The notes: generated by a model not told the origin, from the sequence alone. A stretch of DNA of 64,000 nucleotides from Streptomyces sp. NBC_00654 (GCF_026341775.1 NZ_JAPEOB010000002.1:2356001-2420000), one strand, 5' to 3'. Positions 1 to 10,385 are shown, counted from the first letter of the stretch. Translations and numbers: made by a program.

Positions 1-294
1 GAGGAAGATGACGATGGCGGTCTGGAACAGTTTCTTGCGCCCGTACTGGTCGCCGAGCTTGCCCCAGAGGGGGGTCGCCGCGGTCGCCGCCAGCATGTAG
101 GCGGTGACGACCCAGGACAGATGGTCCATGCCTCCGAGGTCGCTGACGATCGTCGGCAGCGCCGTGGAGACGATGGTCTGATCGAGTGCGGCGAGCAGCA
201 TGCCGAGCAGCAGTGCGCCGATGGCCACCATGACGGTTCGCTTCGACCGTGCGTCGCCCGGGACGGGGGGCGGCGGGCTCAGCTGCTGGGCCAT
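1..294 (-). CDS. MFS drug exporter, DHA2 type (N-terminal 98 codons only)
   Basis: The visible part is the N-terminal end of a 14-TM proton-coupled drug efflux pump; the rest lies beyond the left edge. It shows a short Pro-rich cytoplasmic lead, a first membrane segment ending in the family signature LAALDQTIVSTALPTI, and the loop motif GKLGDQYGRKK, the conserved motif A between TM2 and TM3. The ATG at 294 is preferred over the one at 300 because a GAGGAG ribosome site lies six bases before it. It is divergent from the peptidoglycan-binding protein across a 136-bp gap. The substrate cannot be inferred. Confidence 0.9.
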   Translation of the reverse strand, partial: MAQQLSPPPPVPGDARSKRTVMVAIGALLLGMLLAALDQTIVSTALPTIVSDLGGMDHLSWVVTAYMLAATAATPLWGKLGDQYGRKKLFQTAIVIFL

Positions 295-430
295 GAGCAT
301 CTCCTCGGATCCGATACACCCCCATCCTGGACGTTTTGCCCGTTTACGGCCTGCCGAGCGGCCGCGCATCGTTGGGCTCCGCGGTGACGGCCTGCATAAT
401 CGCAGGCAGTTCAAGGGGAGGGGACCGACT

Positions 431-1669
431 ATGACCGGACATATGTGCCCGGAGTGCGGCAGGAGACGCGTCGGCCGAGATCCGGTCGCAGGTCAGGCAC
501 CGGACGCGCCGGTCGGCGGACCGGACGCGTGCGCGTGCGGGGCGGCCGCACCGCTCACCGGGGAGGAGCGGCGGGCGGCACGCGCGGCGGAGACCGCCGC
601 GGCCGAGGACTTCGATCCGCTGCGGATCAGGCCGTACGTGACGCTGTCCGGCGACGGCACCACCACCGACCACGAGCGCATCGGCACCGGAACGGGAGCG
701 GGAGCCGACGACGCCCATCGGTACGGTGCGCACCGCGACCCCGTCCACGGCCACATCGCCCCGGACCCCGCGGACACGACGATGCCGCTGTTCCTGGACG
801 GGGCGGCAGGCGCGTCGGCGTACGGAGACGGCGCAACGTACGGAGACGGGGGCGCGGCGGCTTACGGAGCCGGCGCGGCACACGGAGCGGGGGGCGCGGC
901 GTACGGAGCGGGGCACGCGACACCGTACGGACCCGTGGGCGCGGTCGTGGGTCCGCCGCCGGGCACCGCGAAGGGTCCGGACGAGGCCCATCGGCGCACG
1001 GCCGGCACCGGCCTCGGCCCGGACCCTGACGCCGACCCCGTCCAGCCCCGTCGGCGGCGGCCGTTCGCCGTGCTCGCCGCCGGGGCGGCGGTGGCCGCGG
1101 TGGTCGGCGCCGCGGCCTTCGCCGGGGGGCTGTTCTCCGGGGACGACGGCCGGCGGGAGGCCCTGCCGGACCTGACCACCAGCACCCCGGACGGCATGGG
1201 TGACGGACCGGCCGATTCCGCGTCGGAGTCGGCAGCCGCGTCGCCTTCGCCGTCCCGCTCGGCCCAGGCATCGCCCTCCGCGTCGGCCTCCGGCTCCGCC
1301 TCTCCGTCGAAGAGCGCGGAGCCGACCGGTTCCGCGTCCGCGTCGGCCTCACCGACCGCGACCGGCCCCTCCCCCTCGGCCTCCGGCAGGAAGCCCCCGG
1401 GCACCCCGTCGGCGGCTCCGCCCGTCCAGTCGCCGGGCCCCACGCTGCGGCCCGGCGACCATGGCCCCGAGGTGGCCGAACTGCAGAACCGCCTGAAGGA
1501 GGTCTGGCTCTACCAGGGCCCCTCGGACGCCGACTACACGGGCCGGGTCGAGGACGCCGTACGCGTCTACCAGTCGTACAAGGCCATCCAGGGCGACCCT
1601 GCGGGCGTGTACGGGCCGAACACCCGGCGCGCGCTGGAGGCGGAGACGAGCGGGCGCGGCGGCCACTGA
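431..1669 (+). CDS. membrane-anchored peptidoglycan-binding-domain protein
   Basis: A 412 aa protein of unknown role, probably binding cell wall. A Cys cluster (C6, C9, C34, C36) at the N-terminus resembles a small zinc ribbon. A long Gly/Ala/Tyr-rich stretch with AYGDG/AYGAG repeats follows, then one Ala/Gly-rich membrane segment at about 212-235, a Ser/Ala/Pro linker, and a PG_binding_1-type domain over the last 75 residues (LRPGDHGPEVAELQNRL, then YGPNTRRALE). That order fits an inside-to-outside single-pass protein. The start follows a purine-rich AGGGGAGGGG site; a longer reading from 200 has no such site and runs into the divergent MFS gene. The Cys cluster as a metal site is inference. 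Confidence 0.85.
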   Translation: MTGHMCPECGRRRVGRDPVAGQAPDAPVGGPDACACGAAAPLTGEERRAARAAETAAAEDFDPLRIRPYVTLSGDGTTTDHERIGTGTGAGADDAHRYGAHRDPVHGHIAPDPADTTMPLFLDGAAGASAYGDGATYGDGGAAAYGAGAAHGAGGAAYGAGHATPYGPVGAVVGPPPGTAKGPDEAHRRTAGTGLGPDPDADPVQPRRRRPFAVLAAGAAVAAVVGAAAFAGGLFSGDDGRREALPDLTTSTPDGMGDGPADSASESAAASPSPSRSAQASPSASASGSASPSKSAEPTGSASASASPTATGPSPSASGRKPPGTPSAAPPVQSPGPTLRPGDHGPEVAELQNRLKEVWLYQGPSDADYTGRVEDAVRVYQSYKAIQGDPAGVYGPNTRRALEAETSGRGGH

Positions 1670-1901
1670 CGTACGGGATGCGCGGCGGACCGAGTCCGAG
1701 GTGGCGCCGGATCCGGTACCGAAAGTAAGGGATTCGCATTCCGGCGCGGCTTTTTGTATCGTGATGGAACAAAGTGGCCTCCGCTCGCACTCCCTGACCG
1801 GCGGGCGGGGCCGCTCTTGTACGTCATCCGCGTCACCCACGCCACCCGCGCCACCTCGCACCGGGGTGCACGCGACGCCCCCCGCGCTCAGGAGCCAGCC
1901 G

Positions 1902-2564
1902 ATGTCGGCCACCGTCCTCACCGCAAAAGCCCTCCTTCTGGACATGGACGGCACCCTCGTGAACTCCGATGCCGTAGTGGAACGCTGCTGGCATCGCTGG
2001 GCACTGAAGCAGGGGCTCGATCCGGTGGCCGTGCTCAAGGTGGTCCACGGCCGGCAGGGGTACGCCACGATGGCCGCCCTGCTCCCGGACCGCCCCATGG
2101 AGCAGAACTACGCGGAGAACCAGGTCATGCTCGCCGAGGAGACCGCCGATGTGGACGGCGTCGTGCCGGTCGGCGGCGCACCCGCCTTCATGGCCGCGAT
2201 CTCCGCGCTCCCGCACGCGCTCGTGACCTCGGCGGACGCGGCACTGGCACAGGCCCGGATGACGGCGGCGGCCCTGCCGATACCCGCCGTCCGCGTCACC
2301 GCCGAACTGGTCGGCGCCAGCAAGCCGGACCCCGAGGGCTTTCTGAAGGGCGCGGCCGAGCTGGGCTTCGACGCAGCCGACTGCATCGTGTTCGAGGACT
2401 CGGAGGCAGGCATCACGGCGGGCCGGGCGGCCGGCATGCGCGTGGTGGGGGTCGGCCCGCGAGCCGCCGCGCTGTCCCCGGACGCCCATGTCGAGGATCT
2501 GACGCAGATCCGGGTGGAAGAGGCGGCGGACGGCACGATCCGTCTGCACATCAGCGCCCACTGA
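1902..2564 (+). CDS. HAD-superfamily phosphatase (beta-phosphoglucomutase/sugar phosphatase-like)
   Basis: A 220 aa cytoplasmic HAD hydrolase expected to dephosphorylate a small phosphorylated metabolite. Motif I is LLLDMDGTLVNSD with nucleophile D14 and general acid D16. A helical cap follows, then the motif III lysine in ASKPDPEGF and motif IV in CIVFEDSEAGITAG. The sequence resembles sugar-phosphatase members of the family, but the substrate is not readable. The ATG has an AGGAG site; the longer in-frame extension upstream is low complexity. It is followed by a GC-rich repeat tract and a convergent permease gene. Confidence 0.88.
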   Translation: MSATVLTAKALLLDMDGTLVNSDAVVERCWHRWALKQGLDPVAVLKVVHGRQGYATMAALLPDRPMEQNYAENQVMLAEETADVDGVVPVGGAPAFMAAISALPHALVTSADAALAQARMTAAALPIPAVRVTAELVGASKPDPEGFLKGAAELGFDAADCIVFEDSEAGITAGRAAGMRVVGVGPRAAALSPDAHVEDLTQIRVEEAADGTIRLHISAH

Positions 2565-2574
2565 GGGCTGCTCG

Positions 2575-2790
2575 CCGCAACCCGGAAGCCCCGGCGGGCC
2601 CTGAAACCCGCAGCCCCGCAGCCCCGCAGCCCGGAAACCCCGCAGCCGGCAAACCCCGCAGCCGGGCGACTCCGACGAGCCCGGGTGCCCGGGGCCCGGC
2701 AACCCCCTGCCCCGGGCACCCGGCCCTCGACCCCCGGGCTCCGGGCCCCGGCAACCCGGCACCACCCCGCCCGAGCCCGCCCCGGTCCCC
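2575..2790. repeat. GC-rich degenerate repeat tract
   Basis: An intergenic tract made of short repeated units around CCCGCAGCC and CCCGGCAACCC. It lies between the ends of the convergent phosphatase and permease genes. No gene and no clean terminator stem is evident. Confidence 0.6.
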
Positions 2791-2800
2791 GCCCGCGGAC

Positions 2801-3544
2801 TCAGTCGCGGTGCAGCAGCCCGCGCGCCACCAGTTCCAGCACCAGCGCGACGGCCACCACCTGCACCGCCATCAGCGCCACGAGCACGAACAGCTGCACG
2901 GCGCCGGCCTCCACGGGTGAGGCGCCGCCCAGCAGCATGCCCACGAACGCGCCGGGCAGGGTGACGAGCCCCACCGTCCGGGTCTGGTCGAGCCCCGGCA
3001 GCAACGCGTCCGACGCCGCGGGCCTGGCGATCTCCAGCCGGGCGTCCCGGTCCTGCATCCCGAGCGCCATCCCCGCCTCCACCTCCCCGTGCCGGGTGCC
3101 GAGTTCGTCCAGCGCGCGCCGGCCACCGAGGACCGTCGCGGTGAGCGCGCCCCCGATGAGGATGCCCGTGACCGGGATCAGCGCGATGCCCCGGACAGGA
3201 ACGAGACCGGTGAGCAGCAGCACGCCCACCACCGGCAGCACCCCGGCACCGATCGGCAGCGCCGCCCAGCGCCAGGCGCGATTGCCGGTGATCCGGTGCC
3301 CCGCGGTCCACACCGCCACCACGAACATCAGCGCCACGAAGCCGAGCAGGGACGCGAGCGAGTGGACCACCCAGCCGATGGCCAGGGAGACCGCGGCGAG
3401 TTGAGCCGCGGCCCGCAGCCCGGCGACGACGATCTCGCGCGAACGGCCCAGCGAGGCCCACGCGGCGACGGCGGTGGCGAACACCAGGAGTACGGCGAGG
3501 ACGACCCCGAGCGTCACGGTGACCGGAAGCAGCACGCGGGCCAC
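2801..3544 (-). CDS. UPF0014 (YbbM/FetB-like) integral membrane permease
   Basis: A roughly 247 aa polytopic membrane protein of the UPF0014 family, the permease half of FetAB-type ABC exporters linked in E. coli to iron homeostasis and oxidative stress. About six hydrophobic segments are visible. The family loop after the fourth is present (GILIGGALTATVLGGRRALDEL, split here only for recognition), as is the region MALGMQDRDA and the later segment LVTLPGAFVGMLLGGASP. No ATPase gene is adjacent. The GTG start at 3544 is chosen from family length; the ribosome site is weak, so the start is uncertain. Further upstream the frame loses similarity. Confidence 0.85.
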   Translation of the reverse strand: MARVLLPVTVTLGVVLAVLLVFATAVAAWASLGRSREIVVAGLRAAAQLAAVSLAIGWVVHSLASLLGFVALMFVVAVWTAGHRITGNRAWRWAALPIGAGVLPVVGVLLLTGLVPVRGIALIPVTGILIGGALTATVLGGRRALDELGTRHGEVEAGMALGMQDRDARLEIARPAASDALLPGLDQTRTVGLVTLPGAFVGMLLGGASPVEAGAVQLFVLVALMAVQVVAVALVLELVARGLLHRD

Positions 3545-3840
3545 TTTAAAGGCTGCCCCGTCATCCCCGGCGGGCGCGCGACGACAGCCATGACACGGAG
3601 ACGTCCGCGAAGGGACGGGCAGCTGCCCAGCCCAGCAACCCCCGTACGGACAACCACCGTACGACAATCAGTACAAACTCCGGACTGAACGTCAGACCGA
3701 TCCGCGAGAACCCTTGATGTGACGTGCGCATGTCGTCACCCTGTTACCTGATGACCTTCTCCCGGAAACCCGGCGCCGCCACGATGGCCGGGCTTCACCA
3801 GGTCGCCAGCCCAACATCCCCCCACATCAAGGGAGTTCGC

Positions 3841-4485
3841 ATGTCTGGTGTCTACGCGCGTCGCCTCGGCGTCGTCGTCGCATCCGCTGCCCTCGCCGCC
3901 ACTTCCGCACTGCTCACCGCCCCGACCGCGCAGGCCGCCATGCCCACGCCGGTCAGCGCGTCCACCGCCCGCACCTATCTCGGCCAGCTCACGGTGGAGA
4001 CCGAGGGCTCGTCCAGCGGCTACAGCCGGGACAAGTTCCCGCACTGGATCACCCAGTCGGGCGCCTGCAACACCCGCGAGGTCGTGCTGGAGCGCGACGG
4101 CACGAACGTCGAGCAGAACTCCAGCTGCGCGGCGGTCAGCGGCAGTTGGTACTCGGAGTACGACGGGGCGACCTGGACCGCCGCCTCCGACCTGGACATC
4201 GACCACATGGTCCCGCTCGCCGAGGCCTGGCGCTCCGGCGCGAGCAGCTGGACCACGGCCCAGCGCCAGTCCTTCGCCAACGACCTGACGCGCCCGCAGC
4301 TCATCGCGGTCACGGACAACGTCAACCAGTCCAAGAGCGACCAGGACCCCGGCGAGTGGCTCCCGTCGCGCAGCGCCTACCTGTGCACCTACGCCCGCGC
4401 CTGGGTGCACGTGAAGCACTACTACGACCTGAGCGTCGACTCGGCGGAGAAGAGCGCGCTGCAGTCCGTCCTGAACAACTGCTGA
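3841..4485 (+). CDS. secreted HNH nuclease (GmrSD C-terminal/DUF1524-like)
   Basis: A 214 aa exported nuclease. An N-terminal signal peptide ends in an AQAA site at about residues 29-33. The catalytic core follows: DIDHMVPLAEAW supplies the His-Asp pair of the beta-beta-alpha-metal fold, and LIAVTDNVNQSKSDQDPGEW and CTYARAWVHVKHYY supply the later metal-binding and support residues. Secreted members are common in Streptomyces and probably degrade extracellular DNA. The start has an AAGGGAG site seven bases upstream. The gene stands alone; 3545-3840 upstream shows no other gene. Confidence 0.9.
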   Translation: MSGVYARRLGVVVASAALAATSALLTAPTAQAAMPTPVSASTARTYLGQLTVETEGSSSGYSRDKFPHWITQSGACNTREVVLERDGTNVEQNSSCAAVSGSWYSEYDGATWTAASDLDIDHMVPLAEAWRSGASSWTTAQRQSFANDLTRPQLIAVTDNVNQSKSDQDPGEWLPSRSAYLCTYARAWVHVKHYYDLSVDSAEKSALQSVLNNC

Positions 4486-4689
4486 CCCTCCAGGACAACC
4501 GCCGACCCGGCAGGACAACCGCTGACCCGCCAGGCCATCCGCCGACCGGCCGGCGGAACGACCGCTGACCCGCCGGGCGAGGCCGGCGGAACCGTTACGC
4601 CCTTCTCCGTCGTTCCGTACCGTACGGGCCGTCCACCACGGGGCCCACCCGTGGCCGGACCACCCGGCGCGGCGCGAGGAGGGCACCAC

Positions 4690-6360
<1,671 letters not shown>

Positions 6361-6393
6361 TCAATTTTCAGCCACTCAACCGAATGTTGAACT

Positions 6394-6424
6394 TGCAAGT
6401 AATGGTGAGGTTTCCCTAACCTGA
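6394..6424 (+). promoter_or_regulatory. candidate promoter overlapped by an iron box (IdeR/DmdR type)
   Basis: The 19-bp site TGAGGTTTCCCTAACCTGA at 6406-6424 matches the actinobacterial iron box TTAGGTTAGGCTAACCTAA at 14 of 19 positions and keeps the dyad. It covers a possible -10 (TAACCT, 6417-6422), 17 bases after TTGCAA at 6394-6399. A bound IdeR/DmdR repressor would block the promoter of the DoxX gene that starts 50 bases downstream. The match was made by eye. Confidence 0.5.
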
Positions 6425-6473
6425 TGCGCTCAATCGGTTCACGTCCCCACCAGACCGAAGGAGCCATCCCCCC

Positions 6474-6932
6474 ATGCTCGAACCCCTGAACCAGGCACGG
6501 CCCTACGCGATCAGCCTGTTCCGTTTCGTCATCGGCTTCCTCCTCGCCTGCCACGGCGCCTCCTCCATCTTCGGAATCCTCGGCGGCCACATGGGCAGTG
6601 GCAGCGCCACCCCGGCCGGCACCTGGCCAACCTGGTACGCCGCCCTCATCCAGCTGATCTGCGGCACCCTGGTCGCACTCGGCCTCGGAACCCGCGCCGC
6701 CGCCTTCGTCGCCTCCGGCGCGATGGCGTACGCGTACTTCTCGGTGCACCAGTCGCAGTCGTTCCTCCCCCTCCAGAACGGCGGCGAGGCCGCGGCGTTC
6801 TTCAGCTGGGCGTTCCTGCTGCTGGTCTTCACGGGCCCCGGTGCCGTGGCCCTGGACCGGCTGTTCTCCGCACGGGCCGAGAGCGCCCGCCGGGAGGAGC
6901 ACCCGCGCAACCACGCGGCCGTCACACTCTGA
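6474..6932 (+). CDS. DoxX-family membrane protein
   Basis: A 152 aa protein with four hydrophobic segments and the DoxX opening ALSLFRFVIGFLLACHGASS-like pattern (here ISLFRFVIGFLLACHG). DoxX proteins are small integral membrane proteins; mycobacterial DoxX works with superoxide dismutase and SseA in redox defence. Here the convergent neighbour is a SodC-like gene. The ATG has a GAAGGAG site. The upstream candidate iron box suggests control by iron. The function in this organism is not established. Confidence 0.88.
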   Translation: MLEPLNQARPYAISLFRFVIGFLLACHGASSIFGILGGHMGSGSATPAGTWPTWYAALIQLICGTLVALGLGTRAAAFVASGAMAYAYFSVHQSQSFLPLQNGGEAAAFFSWAFLLLVFTGPGAVALDRLFSARAESARREEHPRNHAAVTL

Positions 6933-6952
6933 CCCGACCCCGACCGGGGTGC

Positions 6953-6994
6953 GGCGCCCGGCTCCTCCGCGACGGCGGGGAGGTGCCGGGCGCC
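6953..6994. terminator. hairpin between convergent doxX-like and sodC-like genes
   Basis: Arms GGCGCCCGGC (6953-6962) and GCCGGGCGCC (6985-6994) pair perfectly, with partly paired TCCTCC/GGGAGG sequence inside. It sits between two converging stop codons and could end transcription from both sides. No T-run. Confidence 0.55.
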
Positions 6995-7024
6995 GGCCGC
7001 CCCCACGAGCGGGGCCGGCCGGCG

Positions 7025-7735
7025 TCACACCCGCCCGGACGCCCCGAACGGCACCGAGAAGCAGGCGACCCGGGCCCCCGCGCCGCCCTGCACGTCGTGA
7101 ATGATCACCGACCGCGCTCCCCCCTCCCGGAACCCCCAGCCGTGCCGGGCGCGCGCCGAGCCGTTCCCGTGCCGATCGGTCCGGAAGTCGAGCCAGACCT
7201 CATTGGCCGGGTCCGCGGTCTCCGAGGCCCGGTGCTGATAGTGCGGCCCCGCGGCCTTCGGGTCGGCGCCGCAGGGGGAGGTGTGCACATGCATCCCGTA
7301 CGCACGGTGCGGTACGAGCCCACGCAGCCGTGCCGCGACCCGGGTGCCCGAGCCGTCCGACCGCTGCTCGACCTCGATCCAGGCCGCCGCGGGGACCAGG
7401 TTCATGTCGTACGTGAGGGCACGGGACGGAAGGAACGCGCCGGGCGGGGCGAACCGGGCCGAGGTCCGCATGTCGTATCCGGTCCCGTCACCGCCCGCCG
7501 CACGACCACGACCGTCCCCCGCACCCTCCGCACCGCTGATCCCCTCCGCACCGCTGATCCTCTCCGCACGGCTGATCCCCTCCGCACGGCTCACCCCGCC
7601 CGCACCGTGGGCACCATCCGCACCGGACACCCCCTCCGCACCGCTGACCCCGCCGGTCGCCAGCACCAGGGCCGTGGCCACCGCCAGCGCCGCTGTTCCC
7701 GCTCGCCCCACCCGTACCGCTGCTCGAACCGTCAT
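7025..7735 (-). CDS. secreted Cu/Zn superoxide dismutase-like protein
   Basis: A 236 aa exported protein. A signal-like segment (8-30) is followed by a run of GISRAE/GVSGAE repeats at about 30-70, then a SOD_Cu beta-barrel. Copper-ligand motifs are present: GMHVHTSPCG (His-x-His), GPHYQH, and IIHD near the C-terminus. The classical zinc-loop motif around HAGD is replaced by ANEVWLDFRTDRHGNG, so the zinc site looks incomplete. Catalytic dismutation of superoxide outside the membrane is plausible but not assured. The start has a GCGAGGAGC site. It converges with the DoxX gene. Confidence 0.82.
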   Translation of the reverse strand: MTVRAAVRVGRAGTAALAVATALVLATGGVSGAEGVSGADGAHGAGGVSRAEGISRAERISGAEGISGAEGAGDGRGRAAGGDGTGYDMRTSARFAPPGAFLPSRALTYDMNLVPAAAWIEVEQRSDGSGTRVAARLRGLVPHRAYGMHVHTSPCGADPKAAGPHYQHRASETADPANEVWLDFRTDRHGNGSARARHGWGFREGGARSVIIHDVQGGAGARVACFSVPFGASGRV

Positions 7736-7934
7736 CCGCTGCTCCTCGCTCTCGCCGGGCCCTTCCCTCCGGCCCTAACGACAGCGACCTCCCAAGGTGT
7801 ACGTGAGCTGCACAACATCACCCACTACTGGCGATCTCCGGGTGAACGGCGGGCGTACGCTGTACAGCTGGCCCTGCCGCCCCTGCCGCTCCCCTGCGAC
7901 GTCGCGGCGTTGACACGAAATCGGGGAGTAGTAA

Positions 7935-8618
7935 GTGCTTGAGAGTGTGGGCGCGCTGACCAGCAGCCCATGGATCTACGCGGTGGTCGCACTCTCGGTG
8001 CTTCTGGACGTCTTCGTGCCCCTCCTGCCCAGTGGCGTCCTGGTGATCACCGCCGCCACGGCGGCCGCCGCGGGCTCCACCACGGTCGGCGCCGGGGAAG
8101 CGGCCCATCAGGTGCCGTCGCTGCTCGTACTGACCCTGAGCGCGGCCACCGCCTCGGTGCTCGGCGACCTCGTCGCGTACCGCCTCGCCTGGCGGGGCGG
8201 CGAACGGCTGGACCGCGCCATAGCCCGCTCTCGACGCCTCACCACGGCGCAGGAACGTCTCGGCGCGGCGCTCAGCCGTGGCGGCGGCGCACTCGTCGTC
8301 GTCGCCCGGTTCGCCCCGGCGGGCCGCTCGGTGGTCTCACTGGGCGCGGGCGCCGCCCACCGCAAGGCGAAGGAATTCCTGCCGTGGTCGGCGCTGGCCG
8401 GTGTGGCCTGGGCGGGCTACAGCGTGGGGCTCGGCTACTTCGGCGGTCAGTGGCTGGGCGCCACGTGGTTCGGCACGGCGGTCTCGGTGCTCGCACTGTT
8501 CGTGGCGGGCTCGCTGGCGGCACTCGTGGTGCGCCGCCCGGCCGCCATGGCCGACCCCGTACAGGCACAGGTACCGGCGGGAACCGCACCGGCATCTCCG
8601 GCTCCGGCCAACTCCTGA
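7935..8618 (+). CDS. DedA/VTT-domain membrane protein
   Basis: A 227 aa polytopic protein of the DedA (SNARE-associated/VTT) family, which includes lipid flippases. It shows the opening hydrophobic hairpin with LDVFVPLLPSGVLVITAA, the G-D-x-x-x-Y region (LGDLVAYRLAWRGGERL), the re-entrant motif ARFAPAGRSVVSLGAG, and a C-terminal membrane segment with a Pro/Ala tail. The start is GTG with GGGGAG upstream. It lies divergent from the sodC-like gene across 199 bp. Confidence 0.85.
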   Translation: MLESVGALTSSPWIYAVVALSVLLDVFVPLLPSGVLVITAATAAAAGSTTVGAGEAAHQVPSLLVLTLSAATASVLGDLVAYRLAWRGGERLDRAIARSRRLTTAQERLGAALSRGGGALVVVARFAPAGRSVVSLGAGAAHRKAKEFLPWSALAGVAWAGYSVGLGYFGGQWLGATWFGTAVSVLALFVAGSLAALVVRRPAAMADPVQAQVPAGTAPASPAPANS

Positions 8619-8629
8619 CAGCAGTCGCG

Positions 8630-8851
8630 TCACGCCCGCGGGGCGCCACGCACCTCCAGCCCGTCGAGCAGCTTCATCGTGGCGGCGGTGATCTCGGCGA
8701 CGGCCCGGTCGAAGACCTCCTGATTGTGCGCGGCGGGCGCCCGGAACCCGGACACCTTGCGTACGTACTGAAGGGCGGCGGCGCGCATGTCGTCCTCGGT
8801 GGCCTCTTCGGGCATGGCCGGCGGACGTAGGGTCTTGATGCTTCGGCACAT
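8630..8851 (-). CDS. DUF2277 small protein
   Basis: A 73 aa protein opening MCRSIKTLRPP with DDMRAAALQYVRKVSGFRAP, the DUF2277 pattern. The function is unknown. A Cys at position 2 and the basic N-terminus are conserved in the family. The GGAGG site before the ATG sets the start; a longer reading to 8965 has none. It converges with the DedA gene. Confidence 0.85.
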   Translation of the reverse strand: MCRSIKTLRPPAMPEEATEDDMRAAALQYVRKVSGFRAPAAHNQEVFDRAVAEITAATMKLLDGLEVRGAPRA

Positions 8852-8927
8852 ACCTCCAGTGTGTACCGCACCACTGACAACGGCTTCGCCGCTCCTCACC
8901 GCCCCCGGACCTCCCGCGCCCGCGCAC

Positions 8928-9272
8928 TCACGGTGCGGTGACGGTGACGATGTGTCCCTGGGCATCGACGGTGAGGGCCACGCGCTCGACGCGGTTCGTC
9001 ACGGCCACCCCCAGCCACACGACGCTCCACAGCATGCAGGAGAAGACCGCCAGAATGGCGTGCAGCACATGGTTCACCGGCTGCCCGCGCACGAGCACCA
9101 CCTGCGCCCCGGACCGTGACTCCACCCGCCACCCGCTCGCGATCCGCTGGTTGACCACCCAGTCGAGGATGAGGCCGCGCTGCGTGGCGTCGGGCGGCTC
9201 ACCGTTCGCGGCGTAGTAGCCGGGAGGCGGTTCGATGGAAGCGCCTCCCCGTGGCGCACGTCGGAGCTTCAC
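8928..9272 (-). CDS. small membrane protein, Streptomyces conserved
   Basis: A 114 aa protein of unknown function. Residues 1-65 are soluble and polar (PPPGYYAANGEPPDATQRGL); one membrane segment (about 70-92, HAILAVFSCMLWSVVWLGVAV) and a short tail follow. The GTG start is fixed by GGAGG seven bases upstream. The upstream gene stops five bases before it, so the two form an operon. Confidence 0.75.
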   Translation of the reverse strand: MKLRRAPRGGASIEPPPGYYAANGEPPDATQRGLILDWVVNQRIASGWRVESRSGAQVVLVRGQPVNHVLHAILAVFSCMLWSVVWLGVAVTNRVERVALTVDAQGHIVTVTAP

Positions 9273-9277
9273 GGGGA

Positions 9278-9496
9278 TCACCTCCAGGTTTCGAGGTCGC
9301 CGCCTCGCCACTCGATCAGGTCCGGCTGATCCAGTTCCACAGCCTCGTCCGCACCCGCGGCGAGTCCCGCCTCCCTGAGCAGCGCGGCGACATCGCCCCG
9401 CCCGTGTGCCAGTCCCACGATCTGACCGCGCACGGTCACTCGCCGCCCACCGGTAGGCGAAGGCGGATGAACGATCACGGGCGGATGTCCGGCCAT
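9278..9496 (-). CDS. small conserved hypothetical protein
   Basis: A 72 aa protein opening MAGHPPVIVHPPSPTGGRRV, then RGQIVGLAHGRGDVAALL and an acidic C-terminal part ending in WRGGDLETW. It resembles a small family I recall from Streptomyces genomes with no known role. It is the first gene of a two-gene operon with the membrane protein downstream. No membrane segment or catalytic motif is visible. Confidence 0.75.
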   Translation of the reverse strand: MAGHPPVIVHPPSPTGGRRVTVRGQIVGLAHGRGDVAALLREAGLAAGADEAVELDQPDLIEWRGGDLETWR

Positions 9497-9584
9497 GCCT
9501 CCACGGTGCCTTGAGCACAGCCGGACCGCATCCCGGCGGGGAGGGACCGCGCACCGGCCGGGACGGGGGCCGGTCCGTCCGCGG

Positions 9585-10385
9585 TCACCCGTCGTGGAAC
9601 CGGGCAGCGGATTCACCGGCCGGTGGTTCGCCGTGGAGATAGCGGCGCGGGGACGTGCCCACCGTCCGCCGGAACGCCGCGAGGAAGGCGCTCGGTGTCG
9701 CGTACCCCACGATGTGCGCGACCCGGGAGACGGGCAGGCCCTCGGCCAGGAGCGGCAGGGCCGCCCGCAGCCGCACATGGGTGCGCCAGCGGTCGAAGCT
9801 CATTCCGGTGTCCTGGACGAACAGCCGGGTCAGGGTGCGTCGGCTCACCCCGACGGCCCGTGCGTGCGCCTCAAGACTCCGCAGGTCGGCGGGGTTGGCG
9901 AGCAGCGCTTCGGCCACCGCGTGAACCCGGTCGTCGTCGGGCTCCGGCACATCGATGGGTGTCGCCGGCAAGGGGCGCAGCAGGTCCAGCACCACCGCCT
10001 CGCCCCGCAGCCGCTCATCGTCGGGAAGGTCGTTCCGGCCGAGATAGTCGATCAGGTGGGCCAGCAGTCCGTCCACACCGACCGGGGTGGGTTCCGCCCA
10101 GTTCTGAGCGCACCGGTCCGGCTCGAAGTAGAGGCTGCACAGTGTCGCGTCCCGGGTCGCGCCGGTCCGGTGGACGACCCCTGCGGGCAGCCACAGCGCC
10201 CGTGTGCGTGGCAGGACCCAGTAGGCATCGCCGACGGAGACGCCGAGCACTCCGCGCCTCGCCCAGGCAAGCTGGTGCTGCGGGTGACTGTGCGAGACGA
10301 ACCACTGCCCGGACACCAGCGGAAAGCTCCCGACAACGATCGCGCCCACCCCGGCGGGAACGGCCCCCATGTCGCTCTCAGTCAT
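9585..10385 (-). CDS. AraC-family transcriptional regulator
   Basis: A 266 aa regulator with an N-terminal cupin (HSHPQHQLAWARRGVLGV, then PAGVVHRTGA) and a C-terminal double helix-turn-helix (VGVSRRTLTRLFVQDTGMSF and ARVAHIVGYATPSAFLAAFRR-like). It is divergent from the MFS exporter 173 bp away and probably regulates it, with the cupin sensing a small molecule. The start is uncertain between ATG 10385 and GTG 10394; the former has GGTGGAG just upstream. Confidence 0.88.
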   Translation of the reverse strand: MTESDMGAVPAGVGAIVVGSFPLVSGQWFVSHSHPQHQLAWARRGVLGVSVGDAYWVLPRTRALWLPAGVVHRTGATRDATLCSLYFEPDRCAQNWAEPTPVGVDGLLAHLIDYLGRNDLPDDERLRGEAVVLDLLRPLPATPIDVPEPDDDRVHAVAEALLANPADLRSLEAHARAVGVSRRTLTRLFVQDTGMSFDRWRTHVRLRAALPLLAEGLPVSRVAHIVGYATPSAFLAAFRRTVGTSPRRYLHGEPPAGESAARFHDG

